64,000 nucleotides of DNA from CAG-877 sp963645945 (GTDB taxonomy: Bacteria > Bacillota_I > Bacilli_A > RF39 > UBA660): assembly GCA_963645945.1 (NCBI GenBank), contig CAVIUA010000048.1:20614-84613 (forward strand), read 5' to 3'. Below the pieces are notes generated by a model, which ran no database searches, had not been told where the DNA came from, and saw only the letters and a program-made list of their open reading frames with translations. Each line of letters starts with the position of its first letter. Within the stretch, counting starts at the first letter, position 1. The translations under genes were made by a program, and so were the position numbers. Shown here one piece after another: positions 52,726 to 62,682 of the stretch.

Positions 52726-55700
52726 TTAGTCAATACTATTTTTGTATCTAGAATAAATTTTATCCAAAAGAGAAACCAAATAATAAACAGGATGTTTTTC
52801 CAATTTAATTATGTCTAATACAATAACCAAATTTGTTCCTTTACTTATAAATCTAAACATATTTGAAATATAAAAAGCGTCCATAAAAATATCATCAACA
52901 CTAACCTTACTAATTAATTCTTCAGATAAAACAATTTCTATTGAATTTTTATTTTGATGAACATTTTTAATCTTTAGTTTTTGTGCTAATTTTTCAAACC
53001 ATTCTTCATACATATAAATAGAAATATCTTCATTAATTTTACCAAATCTATCTTCTAACTCTAATTTTATAGCGTTAAATTTCTCCAATGAATCAACTTC
53101 ATTAATTTTGCGATGAATTTCGATTTTTAAATCATCATCACTAACATAACTATCATCGATATGAGTAGAAACATTAATCAATGGTTTAGTATCAACTTCT
53201 TCTGCCTCTTCTACTGCAGTCTCATTTCTACTACTAACTTCTTCATTTAACATTTTTAAATATAAGTCAATACCAACAGAGTCAATAAAACCAGCTTGTT
53301 CACTACCTAAAATATCTCCAGCTCCACGGATAGACAAATCTCTTGCCGCAATAGAGAATCCAGAACCAAGTTCGGTAAATTCTTTTATAACATTTAATCT
53401 CTTTATAGCCTGCTCAGTTAAAATTTTTCTTTCATCATACATTAAATATGCATAAGCAAATCTATCACTACGCCCAACACGTCCACGAATTTGATACAAC
53501 TGACTTAAGCCAAACCTATCAGCATCTATTATTATCAAGGTATTAACGTTAGGTATATCAATACCAGTTTCAATAATTGTTGTACATACTAAAACATCAT
53601 ATTTTCTATTAACAAAGTCAAAAATTTTACTTTCAAGTTCATTTTTATTCATTTGACCGTGTGCAACAGCAATACTAGCCTCTGGAACTAGTCTTTGAAT
53701 TTTTAAGGCTTCCTCATTAATAGACTGAACTTTATTATAAAGAATATATACTTGTCCATTTCTACTTAATTCCTTGTAAATAGCGTCTTTTAAAATCTGC
53801 ATATTTTCCTGAATAACATAAGTTTGAACAGGATATCTATTAACAGGTGGCGTTTCAATTAATGAAAGACTTCTTATACCAACCAAAGACATTTGTAAAG
53901 TTCTAGGTATAGGTGTAGCTGATAAAGTAAGCACATCAACATTTATTTTATATTCTTTTATTTTTTCTTTGTGTAAAACCCCAAAACGTTGTTCCTCATC
54001 AATTATAAGTAGTCCAAGATCTTTAGGTTTTACATCATCACTAAGTAATCTATGTGTACCAAAGACTAAATCTATTGTCCCATTTTTTAAACCCTCAATG
54101 ATGTTATTAACTTCTTTAGTTGGAGTAAATCTATTAAGTAAAGCAATAGATACTGGAAAGTTTTTAAATCTTTCTTTAGCATTTTCATAATGTTGATTAG
54201 ATAAAATAGTAGTAGGACACAAAAATAATACTTGTTTTGAATCCAAAATTGCCTTAAATGCCGCCACAAATGCAACTTCAGTCTTACCAAAACCAACATC
54301 ACCACAAAGTAATCTATCCATAGGAACAGACTTTTCCATATCTGCTTTTATTTGTTGAATTGCCGTTATTTGATCCTTTGTTAACTCATATGGAAAGTCA
54401 TTTTCAAAATCATGTAACATATCACAATCAGGTGAAAAAGCAAATCCTTTTTTTGACTCTCTCTCAACATACAATTTTAACAATTTATCAGCCATATCCT
54501 TTACTTTACTTCTGACTCTTGCTTTTGTTTTTTCCCATTCCGTTCCACCTAGTTTATTGATTTTAGGTAATACTCCATCCTTTGTAGAATACTTAGTCAA
54601 TAAATCTATTTTTTCAACAGGTATATATATCTTATCGGTACCTTGATATAACACTTCTAAATAATCTTTTTCATAGCCAAATGAAGATAAAGTCTTAATA
54701 CCATTATACATTCCAATACCATGAACACTATGAACTACATAATCACCAATATTTAACTTTGAAATATCAGAAATCGATGAAGAATACTTAAACGTAGTAT
54801 TATACTTCCTCTTACGTTCGTTATTAATAAATAATTCATTAGCAGTAAGTAAAACAAAATCATTGAAAATATAACCATGATTAAATTCTTTTTCAATAAG
54901 ATTAACTTTATTTAAAGAAATATTATCTAATGTTGCCTCAACATAATTCATATTTAATTTTTTACTAATACTCTTTAATTGATATTTTTTTAAACAAATA
55001 AGTACAGTCTTACCAGACGCAATATTTTCTCTAATAAATGAATTAATACGATCTATATCTTCAGCAAAATTATTTATAGTCTTAACATCATATTTTAAAA
55101 CATCTAAATCACTATTAGTTATATTATTAATAGACATATAATAAACAGGATAACTAACTTTAATATCATCTAAAGAAAACATATAATTACCCTTAAACTT
55201 AACATCACGTTCACTATTATAAGTATTAATTTCATCAAGCATATGTAAATAACTAGTTTTTAATTGTTCATAATCTTTGTAAAATACATAACCAGAATTG
55301 AAATATTCAGATATAGAAACAACATTTTCATAGATTGGCAAGTACTTTTGCTTACCAAAGTTTTCTTCAATAACATCATTATCAGTTAAAAATTCGGAAA
55401 AAGGATTAATTGAAATATTATTTATCTTCTTTATTGTCTTTTGTGTATCTACATCAAAATATCTAATTGAATCAATTTCATCACCAAAAAATTCAATTCT
55501 AACAGGATACTCTTCATTAATAGGAAAAACATCAATAACAAATCCCCTTACACCTAATTCTCCAGTTTTAGTAACCAATGTTGTACGTAAATAATTTGCT
55601 TTAATAAATTTTTCCACAAGAAACTTAGGTGAAATTTCCTCACCTACACATAAATTTAAAACAAAGTCTTCATACGTTTTTTTACTAGGTAAAAATCTTA

Positions 55701-56034
55701 AATAACCTGTTAAATTAGTAATAACGATACAAGGTTCACCATAAATTAAATCATTTAAAGTATTTAATCTATTTATTTTTAAATCAGGACTTATCGCAAG
55801 AGCTTCACTTGTTAAGAAATCATCCATAGGAAATAGTTTTACTTTATCAGTGTAATTATTCAATGTTGAAAATAAAGTATTAGCCTCGTATAAAGAATTA
55901 ACAACTAAAAGTATATTCTTATTTTTCTCTGCAAATAATTTGTACAAATAAACACAAAAAAGCTCATCAGAAAGACCAGCTATACACATATTTTTCTTAA
56001 CATCAACATGAATTAAATTATCAAAAAAATTCAT
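52726..56034 (-). CDS. mfd: Transcription-repair coupling factor Mfd
   Basis: 1102 residues. Order: N-terminal UvrB-like module (with RTTLVTKTGELGVRGFVIDVFP), polymerase-interaction region GDYVVHSVHGIGMYNGI, then RecG-like translocase with GDVGFGKTEVA (Walker A), DEEQRFGV (DExx box), TATPIPRTLQ, and VCTTIIETGIDIPN, and a C-terminal TRCF domain. It displaces stalled RNA polymerase and recruits UvrA. Follows pth by four bases. Confidence 0.98.
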   Translation of the reverse strand: MNFFDNLIHVDVKKNMCIAGLSDELFCVYLYKLFAEKNKNILLVVNSLYEANTLFSTLNNYTDKVKLFPMDDFLTSEALAISPDLKINRLNTLNDLIYGEPCIVITNLTGYLRFLPSKKTYEDFVLNLCVGEEISPKFLVEKFIKANYLRTTLVTKTGELGVRGFVIDVFPINEEYPVRIEFFGDEIDSIRYFDVDTQKTIKKINNISINPFSEFLTDNDVIEENFGKQKYLPIYENVVSISEYFNSGYVFYKDYEQLKTSYLHMLDEINTYNSERDVKFKGNYMFSLDDIKVSYPVYYMSINNITNSDLDVLKYDVKTINNFAEDIDRINSFIRENIASGKTVLICLKKYQLKSISKKLNMNYVEATLDNISLNKVNLIEKEFNHGYIFNDFVLLTANELFINNERKRKYNTTFKYSSSISDISKLNIGDYVVHSVHGIGMYNGIKTLSSFGYEKDYLEVLYQGTDKIYIPVEKIDLLTKYSTKDGVLPKINKLGGTEWEKTKARVRSKVKDMADKLLKLYVERESKKGFAFSPDCDMLHDFENDFPYELTKDQITAIQQIKADMEKSVPMDRLLCGDVGFGKTEVAFVAAFKAILDSKQVLFLCPTTILSNQHYENAKERFKNFPVSIALLNRFTPTKEVNNIIEGLKNGTIDLVFGTHRLLSDDVKPKDLGLLIIDEEQRFGVLHKEKIKEYKINVDVLTLSATPIPRTLQMSLVGIRSLSLIETPPVNRYPVQTYVIQENMQILKDAIYKELSRNGQVYILYNKVQSINEEALKIQRLVPEASIAVAHGQMNKNELESKIFDFVNRKYDVLVCTTIIETGIDIPNVNTLIIIDADRFGLSQLYQIRGRVGRSDRFAYAYLMYDERKILTEQAIKRLNVIKEFTELGSGFSIAARDLSIRGAGDILGSEQAGFIDSVGIDLYLKMLNEEVSSRNETAVEEAEEVDTKPLINVSTHIDDSYVSDDDLKIEIHRKINEVDSLEKFNAIKLELEDRFGKINEDISIYMYEEWFEKLAQKLKIKNVHQNKNSIEIVLSEELISKVSVDDIFMDAFYISNMFRFISKGTNLVIVLDIIKLEKHPVYYLVSLLDKIYSRYKNSID

Positions 56035-56038
56035 TTAA

Positions 56039-56608
56039 TCACCTATTTTTTTTATTGTATTTACTCATCAAATCTGAAAAATTCATAATAAAATAGTCAT
56101 CAATAACTACATTTAAAGTATTGAATAATTCATCATAAACCTTCAAGTCATCATTAGATATTTTACCCAAAACATAGTCTTTTATATCTCCATCAGTAGA
56201 TTTTGAAATACCCACTTTTAAACGCTTGAATTTTTCTGTACCCAAACATAGAGCAATATTTTTTAAACCATTATGTCCACCAGATGATCCAGATTCTTTT
56301 AATTTAAAGTTACCAATTAATAAATCAAGATCATCAGAAATAACCAAAATATCTGATACATCAATTTTAAAATAATTAGCACACTCTAAAACAGCATTAC
56401 CAGACAAATTCATATAAGTACTTGGCTTTAAAAATATAACCTTTTCACCAAAAATATTAGTTTGAAAATACAAACTATTAAATTTTTGTTTCCAGTCACC
56501 AGCACATTTTTTATATGAAATATAATTATCCACAACCATAAAACCTATATTATGTCTCGTTTTTTCATACTCTTTTCCAGGATTACCTAATCCAACAATA
56601 AGTTTCAT
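56039..56608 (-). CDS. pth: Peptidyl-tRNA hydrolase
   Basis: 189 residues. GLGNPGKEYEKTRHNIGFMVVD has the catalytic His of RHNIG; KPSTYMNLSG and SDDLDLLIGNFKLKESGSSGGHNGLKNI complete the active site. Recycles peptidyl-tRNA. Between rsmI and mfd, with four-base gaps on both sides. Confidence 0.98.
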   Translation of the reverse strand: MKLIVGLGNPGKEYEKTRHNIGFMVVDNYISYKKCAGDWKQKFNSLYFQTNIFGEKVIFLKPSTYMNLSGNAVLECANYFKIDVSDILVISDDLDLLIGNFKLKESGSSGGHNGLKNIALCLGTEKFKRLKVGISKSTDGDIKDYVLGKISNDDLKVYDELFNTLNVVIDDYFIMNFSDLMSKYNKKNR

Positions 56609-56612
56609 TTAA

Positions 56613-57452
56613 TCACTTCCCATTATGATATTCTTTATAAATAATAGACTTAGCTACATTTCTCTCTTTCGCCACTAATTTTATAGCATCTTTTTCCGAA
56701 ATACCATCTTCTAAATAAATATTAACATGTTCAATAATAGTCATATCACTATAATCAACTTTTTCATGATTACCATCAACAACAAGAACAAATTCACCTT
56801 TTAAATTTGGCGCTGTAGGAATCAAATTTTCAATATAATCTCTATATATTTCCTCATGAATTTTAGAAATTTCCCTAGAAATAGATATTTTTCTATTACC
56901 AAGTACTTCTAACATATTTTTTAATGTATTTTCCAATCTATGAGGTGATTCATAAAAAATCATTGTATACTTATAATCCTTCAAACCAAGCAATTCTTTC
57001 TTTTGTTTAGAATCCTTTGCATTTAAAAAACCATAAAATAAGAAAGGTGAAGGAGAAATACCAGAAGATGTTAAAGCAGGTACAAAAGCTGTAGCCCCAG
57101 GCAAACTAACAACGTTATAATTATAAGAAATAACTTCATTTACAATTATATACCCTGGATCACTAATTATAGGAGTACCTTGATCAGTAACAAGACCAAT
57201 ATTCATTCCTTTAGATAGTTGCTCTATAACATAAGATTTAACTTTTTCTTCATTAAATTCATGACAACTAACCAGTTTCTTTTTTATATCATATTTACTC
57301 AATAATTTACCAGTTTCTCTCGTATCTTCACATAAAACTAAATCTACATCTTTTAGTGTATTTAAAGATCTAATAGTAATATCATCCAAGTTACCAATGG
57401 GCGTAGGTATTAAATATAAGCTTGCAGTATCATTATAACTAATTTGACTCAT
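56613..57452 (-). CDS. rsmI: 16S rRNA (cytidine1402-2'-O)-methyltransferase
   Basis: 279 residues. SLYLIPTPIGNLDDITIRSL, LCEDTRETGKLL, VTDQGTPIISDPG and LPGATAFVPALTSSG are the signatures of the tetrapyrrole-methylase-like RsmI family. Its ATG overlaps the trmN6-like gene by 14 bases; RBS agaggtg lies inside that gene. Confidence 0.97.
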   Translation of the reverse strand: MSQISYNDTASLYLIPTPIGNLDDITIRSLNTLKDVDLVLCEDTRETGKLLSKYDIKKKLVSCHEFNEEKVKSYVIEQLSKGMNIGLVTDQGTPIISDPGYIIVNEVISYNYNVVSLPGATAFVPALTSSGISPSPFLFYGFLNAKDSKQKKELLGLKDYKYTMIFYESPHRLENTLKNMLEVLGNRKISISREISKIHEEIYRDYIENLIPTAPNLKGEFVLVVDGNHEKVDYSDMTIIEHVNIYLEDGISEKDAIKLVAKERNVAKSIIYKEYHNGK

Positions 57453-58182
57453 CGTTTCTCACCTCTTTGCAAAAAAATTCATATTCTTCAGTCATACTTC
57501 CATCTTCATTATACATAATAAAAGGTTTCTCAATTTTAAGACCAGGTTTACCAGCTTTTTGACCTTCAATTAAAATTAAAATAGCATCTTTAGACATTTT
57601 TTCATATACAAGCTGTAACCTTTTTGGAGAAATTCCATTACTTCTAAATAAATCAACAATTTCCAATAAACGTTCTGGTCTATGAACAATTGCAAAGTTT
57701 CCACCATTTTTTAATAATTTTTTAGAAACGCAAAAAACATCACTTAAAGTGACACCAACCTCATGCCTTGCTAATACCTTTTCTTCACTTAAATTAAAAT
57801 AATTTTTTTCATTCACCTTAAAATAAGGAGGATTACATGTTATAACATCAAACTTATCAACATTTGAATCAGATGCAAATTCTTTCATATCCTGATTAAC
57901 AATAGTAATTTGTTCACTTAAATTATTAAGTTCTACAGACCTATTAGCCATATCAGCAAGTTTTTTTTGTAGTTCAACACCAATTATTTTTTTATTAGTT
58001 CTAAGAGAAAGTATTAAAGGAATTACACCATTCCCAGTACCTAAATCTAAAATGTTTTTATCACGATGCCTAATAGTTACAAAATTTGAAAGCATAACAC
58101 TATCTAGAGAGAAAGAAAAACATTCATCATCCTGAAAAATTTTTCTATTTTTATATCCTAATATATCATTTATTCTTTCCAT
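57439..58182 (-). CDS. TrmN6/YabB-like tRNA adenine-N6 methyltransferase
   Basis: 247 residues. SAM motif I ILDLGTGNGVIPLIL and motif IV ITCNPPYFK (NPPY, N6-adenine type) are clear, and the N-terminal FSFSLDSVMLSNFV is typical of the YfiC/YabB group that modifies tRNA1(Val). Position next to rsmI corresponds to yabB of B. subtilis. Overlaps its neighbours by 17 and 14 bases, a translationally coupled run. Confidence 0.92.
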   Translation of the reverse strand: MERINDILGYKNRKIFQDDECFSFSLDSVMLSNFVTIRHRDKNILDLGTGNGVIPLILSLRTNKKIIGVELQKKLADMANRSVELNNLSEQITIVNQDMKEFASDSNVDKFDVITCNPPYFKVNEKNYFNLSEEKVLARHEVGVTLSDVFCVSKKLLKNGGNFAIVHRPERLLEIVDLFRSNGISPKRLQLVYEKMSKDAILILIEGQKAGKPGLKIEKPFIMYNEDGSMTEEYEFFCKEVRNDESN

Positions 58183-58969
58183 AACTACCTTCTAGTTTAA
58201 ATTCAACAATACCTTTTTCTTTCAAATCAACACTATAAGTACGTTTAAAAACATCAATTTCAACAATTTTTCCAATACCATATTCAGTTTCCATAATAGA
58301 TCCTAACTTAGGAAAATCTTTTTTTAATTCAGTATATACATCATTCTCATAACCCAAACAACATAACAATCTACCACAAACCCCATTAATTTTAGAAGGA
58401 TTTAAAGCTAAAAATTGATTTTTTGCCATATTGATTGAAACACTATTAAAATCAGTTAAAAATGAATTACAGCATAAAAACAAACCACAAGGACCTAGTC
58501 CACCAACTCTTTTTGCCTTATCTCTAACACCAATTTGTCTAAGTTCAATTCTAGTCTTATATTTTTGTGCCAATTTTTTTGCTAGTTCTCTAAAATCAAC
58601 TCTATCATCAGCTAAAAATGAAAACAATAATTGAGATTTGTCAAGGTTATAAAAAGCATCCAAAAAATTCATATTCAAATTTAAATCTCTACTTATCTTT
58701 TTAGCCTCTGCTAATGCTTTTTCAGCATTTTTCAAATTTTCATCATATTGTTTTAAGTCTTCATCCGTAGCCTTTCTCACAACTTTATCCAATGGTAATA
58801 CAAGATTTTCTTTTTTTTGTTTATAATTACCTTTTTTTACAGTTGCTAAATGAAATCCGTTCTCGGAACTAACAATTACCTTATCACCAATTTCATACAA
58901 TAAATCTCCAGGAGTCAAAAAATTAATTTGTATATTATTATCATAAGTAACACATAGTACATCAATCAT
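58166..58969 (-). CDS. ricT: RicT (YaaT), PSP1-domain regulator
   Basis: 267 residues. ELRQIGVRDKAKRVGGLGPCGLFLCCNSFL and KINGVCGRLLCCLGYE carry the Cys residues that bind the [4Fe-4S] cluster of the RicA-RicF-RicT complex, which supports Y-mediated mRNA maturation, competence and sporulation phosphorelay in B. subtilis. ATG 58969 overlaps holB by 8 bases. The holB-ricT order is that of B. subtilis (yaaT). Confidence 0.96.
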   Translation of the reverse strand: MIDVLCVTYDNNIQINFLTPGDLLYEIGDKVIVSSENGFHLATVKKGNYKQKKENLVLPLDKVVRKATDEDLKQYDENLKNAEKALAEAKKISRDLNLNMNFLDAFYNLDKSQLLFSFLADDRVDFRELAKKLAQKYKTRIELRQIGVRDKAKRVGGLGPCGLFLCCNSFLTDFNSVSINMAKNQFLALNPSKINGVCGRLLCCLGYENDVYTELKKDFPKLGSIMETEYGIGKIVEIDVFKRTYSVDLKEKGIVEFKLEGSYGKNK

Positions 58970-59804
58970 TATTAACACCGCCAATTAATTTAGCAAACAT
59001 AGAATCTAACCATAATTTATAATTAACATTATACTCCAATTCTTTTAACCCTTTTTGTATAATTTTTAAATCTGACATTACTTGTTTTTTAGAAGCATCT
59101 TCAAGACTTTGATACAACGTTATATCTGTTTGTAAATATAAAAGAAAAACATTTTGAATATGCATAAAATAAGAAAAAGCCTCTAACTTAGTAGGTAAAA
59201 TAGATAAAATTTCTTTATAATTTGTAAATAATCTATTACCATTCAAAATATATGTAATTAATTTGTTCATATTTTCATTAAAAATCGAATCAAATCTATC
59301 AGTACCAATAGTTAATATCTGACATCTTGATAATACTGTATCAATTATTTTATATCTATTAGTAGTAAGTAAAATAGCTATAACATCATCAACTGGTTCT
59401 TCAAGAAATTTTAGTAAAGTATTAGAAGCAAATAAATTCATTTTATCAGCTTCTTTAATTACATAAATTCTCTTATTATCAAGCATAGACTTATTACCAT
59501 AATCTTTTATAATTTCAAGAAGTTGATTTTTTTTAATTTCTTTTCCATCAGGTTCAATATATCTAACATCAGGATAATTAAAATCATCAACTAATTTACA
59601 AACATTACATTTACTACAATTTAAAGTTTCAAAAGAACTACAACCCTGCTTACACAAAATTAATTTAATAAAATTATTTACAAGAGACATATCACTTTCA
59701 TAATCACACAATTCTATAATATAAGCATGTGATACTTTCTCATTTTTAATAATATTTTTAACAAAATTTTCAAATTTTTCCTCTTTAGTAACTTTCTTTT
59801 CCAT
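58962..59804 (-). CDS. holB: DNA polymerase III delta' subunit
   Basis: 280 residues. SHAYIIELC start, zinc-type cysteines CKQGCSSFETLNCSKCNVC, IKEADKMN, NTLLKFLEEP (conserved sensor segment of clamp-loader delta'). As usual for delta' no functional P-loop is seen. Part of the clamp loader with the dnaX product made 1 kb upstream. Follows bofA. Confidence 0.93.
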   Translation of the reverse strand: MEKKVTKEEKFENFVKNIIKNEKVSHAYIIELCDYESDMSLVNNFIKLILCKQGCSSFETLNCSKCNVCKLVDDFNYPDVRYIEPDGKEIKKNQLLEIIKDYGNKSMLDNKRIYVIKEADKMNLFASNTLLKFLEEPVDDVIAILLTTNRYKIIDTVLSRCQILTIGTDRFDSIFNENMNKLITYILNGNRLFTNYKEILSILPTKLEAFSYFMHIQNVFLLYLQTDITLYQSLEDASKKQVMSDLKIIQKGLKELEYNVNYKLWLDSMFAKLIGGVNND

Positions 59805-59817
59805 GATAAATAACCTC

Positions 59818-60003
59818 CTATAAGACCAATATTCTAAATAAAACTAAAGCAATCAAAGCTGGACAACCCAAGAAAGTAATAAAACATAATGTATAAATGT
59901 TGATTGGAATAATCAAATTAAAATTAACAGCTATTAAATTATAACCATACAAAATAAAGGCACTTAAAACAATTCTTTTTATAAAAAATAATATAAATTT
60001 CAT
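59818..60003 (-). CDS. bofA: Pro-sigma-K processing inhibitor BofA
   Basis: 61 residues, shorter than Bacillus BofA (87). Two membrane helices; the C-terminal PINIYTLCFITFLGCPALIALVLFRILV matches the conserved PIN-x-x-T-x-x-x-x-x-GxPGxxxLxxxxxxI end of the family (GCPA replaces GIPG). RBS gaggag before ATG 60003. In Bacillus BofA holds the protease SpoIVFB inactive. Located after recR as in B. subtilis. Confidence 0.85.
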   Translation of the reverse strand: MKFILFFIKRIVLSAFILYGYNLIAVNFNLIIPINIYTLCFITFLGCPALIALVLFRILVL

Positions 60004-60045
60004 AACAATATCTCCTCAGTAGAAGATTATGAACAAAATAAATTA

Positions 60046-60642
60046 TTATTCTATTTCTTTCCGATCAATTAATGCTCTTTCCAACGTTAATTTATCTACA
60101 TACTCCATATCAGCACCTATTGGTAAACCAGATGCTAGTCTACTAACAACAACATCCATATCAGATAAGATTTTTTTTATGTATAAAGCCGTAGTCTCTC
60201 CTTCAATACTAGGTTTAAAAGCTAAAATAATTTCTTTAAATTTATCTTTTGAAATTCTTTCAATAAGCTTATTAAGTCCTATATCTTCAGGATTAACACC
60301 ATCTAAAGGTGAAATAAGACCATCTAATACATGATAATATCCATTAAACATTCCTAGTTTTTCAAACAAAAATACACTTTTGGTATCATCAACAACACAT
60401 AAAATCTCATTATCTCTTAAACTATTACTACACACAAAGCAAACATCATTTTCTGTTAAAGTATTACAAATAGAACACTTTTTAATCTTACTTTTTACAT
60501 CAAGTAGACTTTGAGAAAAAAGTTCACATTGATCCTCATCAAACTCTAAAACAGCAAATGCCAAACGTTCAGCCGTTTTTTCACCAATACCTGGCAAATA
60601 CTTAAAAGATTCAATTAGATTTTTTAAACTATCAGGATACAT
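60046..60642 (-). CDS. recR: Recombination protein RecR
   Basis: 198 residues. Helix-hairpin-helix LKNLIESFKYLPGIGEKTAERLA, zinc finger CSICNTLTENDVCFVC, and Toprim domain with LCVVDDTKSVFLFEK and LDGLISPLDGVNPEDI. Mediates RecA loading with RecF/RecO. Two bases after ebfC. Confidence 0.98.
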   Translation of the reverse strand: MYPDSLKNLIESFKYLPGIGEKTAERLAFAVLEFDEDQCELFSQSLLDVKSKIKKCSICNTLTENDVCFVCSNSLRDNEILCVVDDTKSVFLFEKLGMFNGYYHVLDGLISPLDGVNPEDIGLNKLIERISKDKFKEIILAFKPSIEGETTALYIKKILSDMDVVVSRLASGLPIGADMEYVDKLTLERALIDRKEIE

Positions 60643-60644
60643 AA

Positions 60645-60941
60645 CTAAAATAATCCAGGAATATTAGCAAATTTTCCCATTTTCTTTTCAGTTTCGTCAT
60701 CTATTTTCTTTAATGCATCTTTAAAAGCAACAGTAATCATATCTTCTAGCATTTCTATATCATCAGAAGTTAAATCAGAATTTTTATCTATTTCAACACT
60801 TTTAATATCTTTTGAGCCCAATAAAGTAATCTTTACTAAAGAACTTTCTCCAACAAATTCTTTCTCATCAATTTCCTTTTTTGCTTTCATCATATCTTTT
60901 TGCAAAGCTTGTGCTTGCTTCATCATAGCTTGTATATTCAT
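60645..60941 (-). CDS. ebfC: YbaB/EbfC-family nucleoid-associated protein
   Basis: 98 residues. MNIQAMMKQAQALQKDMMKAKKEIDEKEFVGES, DLTSDDIEMLEDMITVAFKDA match the family. Dimeric DNA-binding protein of unclear role, always between dnaX and recR. Confidence 0.97.
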   Translation of the reverse strand: MNIQAMMKQAQALQKDMMKAKKEIDEKEFVGESSLVKITLLGSKDIKSVEIDKNSDLTSDDIEMLEDMITVAFKDALKKIDDETEKKMGKFANIPGLF

Positions 60942-60958
60942 ATTTATTCTCCTTCATA

Positions 60959-62641
60959 TTAATCAATTTCAACAATATCACCAAATAGATTTATCGCATC
61001 ATTAGATATTATATCACTTTTTTCACTTTCATCCAATAACTCTTCCTTTGGTTCTTCAATAATTTTATATGAGCCACCTGCCTTAATTACACTTATATAA
61101 TTCTTTTTTTCTGTTTCCCAGTCAGAATCACTTATAATAGCAATAGCATAATTGGTATTACAAATTTTATTATAAATTTCTGTAATTTTCTTTATATTAG
61201 AAATATTTTGTTTAACTATTGAATCATATTCGTAGCTAAGAATAAACCCATCAGAACTAGCAGCACGAACATTTGCATCCAATAAAGCACATACAGCAAA
61301 TCCTATTTCGGTATCGAAAGTATAATCATTAAATATATTCATATTATCAATTATTGATTTTAAAGTATTTTTATTAGCTTGAGCCATAATATTATTTACT
61401 CTAGCCTTCATAATATCATCAATATTAAGAGGAACTAAACTTTTTACAGCAAAATTAGTAGAAACTATATTAGTTTCATCACTACGAACATTGGTTTGTT
61501 TTTTTTCTGCTGTTTCTTTATTTTCAACATTTTTATTACTTTCAGTTTTAACATTAGACTCAGGAAAAATTATTTCCCGGGAAATAATTTTAGTTTCATT
61601 ATTAGAAATTTTATTACTACAAAAATCAACTAAAAACATTTCAATATAAATTCTAGGATTATCAGCTCTTTTAATTTCAAACAAATTATTATTTATTTCA
61701 TTTACTAAAGCAAGTACCAGAGTAACAGAATAATCACACTTAGTATTATTAACATAATAATCCACAACAATATTACGTAAATAATTCATTAGTTGAACAA
61801 TAACTTGAACCAAGTTTTTACCTGAATCATTATAATTATTTAAAGATGATAATACATTAGGAATATCAGCTTCAAAAATATATTTGGAAAATTTTTCCAA
61901 TTCGTCTTTTGTTATAATACTATTAAGTTCAGCAAAAGATTCCTCTGTAATTTTTTTATCAGTATAAGAACTAAGCTTATCAAGTAATCCAAGTGCATCT
62001 CTCATACCACCATCGCAAAAAGATGAAATTTCATTTAAAACTTTAGGATCAATTGAAATATTTTCTTTTTCCACAATACTTTTTAAACGATTAACTATAG
62101 AACTTTCTGAGATTCTTTTAAATGAAAAGCATTGACAGCGTGAAATAATAGTTTCAGGAACTTTTTGTGGATCAGTAGTTGCTAAAATAAATATTGCGTG
62201 TTCAGGTGGTTCTTCTAATGTTTTTAACAATGCATTAAAAGCACCAATTGAAAGCATATGAACTTCATCAATTATATAAACTTTATATTTAAGTTCAGCC
62301 GGAACTAACGAAATTTTACTCTTTAATTCTCTAATTTCATCAACTCCATTATTACTGGCAGCATCTATTTCTATAATATCAACACATTCTTTTTCCTTTG
62401 AATGAATACAATTATTACATTCATTACACGGACCAGATTCAGTCGGATTACTACAATTTATAGCTCGAGCAAAAATCTTAGAAATAGTTGTTTTACCAGT
62501 TCCTCTAGGCCCAAAAAACATATAAGCATGTGTAAATGTTTTATTAATAATCGAATTTTTTAAAGTAGTAACAATAACATCTTGACCAACTACATCATCA
62601 AAATTACTAGGACGATATTTTCTATATAATGCATGATACAT
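60959..62641 (-). CDS. dnaX: DNA polymerase III subunits gamma/tau
   Basis: 560 residues. YRKYRPSNFDDVVGQ start, P-loop FGPRGTGKTTI, zinc cysteines (C-NPTESGPCNECNNC), Walker B VYIIDEVHML, ATTDPQKVPETIISRCQ sensor. The C-terminal ~200 residues are divergent. The coding sequence contains a perfect Noc-binding-site palindrome (61572-61585). RBS ggggtg before the ATG. Confidence 0.98.
   Translation of the reverse strand: MYHALYRKYRPSNFDDVVGQDVIVTTLKNSIINKTFTHAYMFFGPRGTGKTTISKIFARAINCSNPTESGPCNECNNCIHSKEKECVDIIEIDAASNNGVDEIRELKSKISLVPAELKYKVYIIDEVHMLSIGAFNALLKTLEEPPEHAIFILATTDPQKVPETIISRCQCFSFKRISESSIVNRLKSIVEKENISIDPKVLNEISSFCDGGMRDALGLLDKLSSYTDKKITEESFAELNSIITKDELEKFSKYIFEADIPNVLSSLNNYNDSGKNLVQVIVQLMNYLRNIVVDYYVNNTKCDYSVTLVLALVNEINNNLFEIKRADNPRIYIEMFLVDFCSNKISNNETKIISREIIFPESNVKTESNKNVENKETAEKKQTNVRSDETNIVSTNFAVKSLVPLNIDDIMKARVNNIMAQANKNTLKSIIDNMNIFNDYTFDTEIGFAVCALLDANVRAASSDGFILSYEYDSIVKQNISNIKKITEIYNKICNTNYAIAIISDSDWETEKKNYISVIKAGGSYKIIEEPKEELLDESEKSDIISNDAINLFGDIVEID
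61566..61591. promoter_or_regulatory. Noc-binding-site palindrome inside dnaX
   Basis: Core ATTTCCCGGGAAAT (61572-61585), exact match to the B. subtilis Noc site, extended to a 26-bp perfect palindrome. Confidence 0.75.
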
Positions 62642-62662
62642 AATAACACCCCACTAATAATA

Positions 62663-62671
62663 TTATATCAT
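62663..62671 (-). promoter_or_regulatory. Extended -10 promoter of the dnaX run
   Basis: TGaTATAAT between tadA and dnaX; no clear -35. Confidence 0.45.
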
Positions 62672-62682
62672 ATATACGTTAA

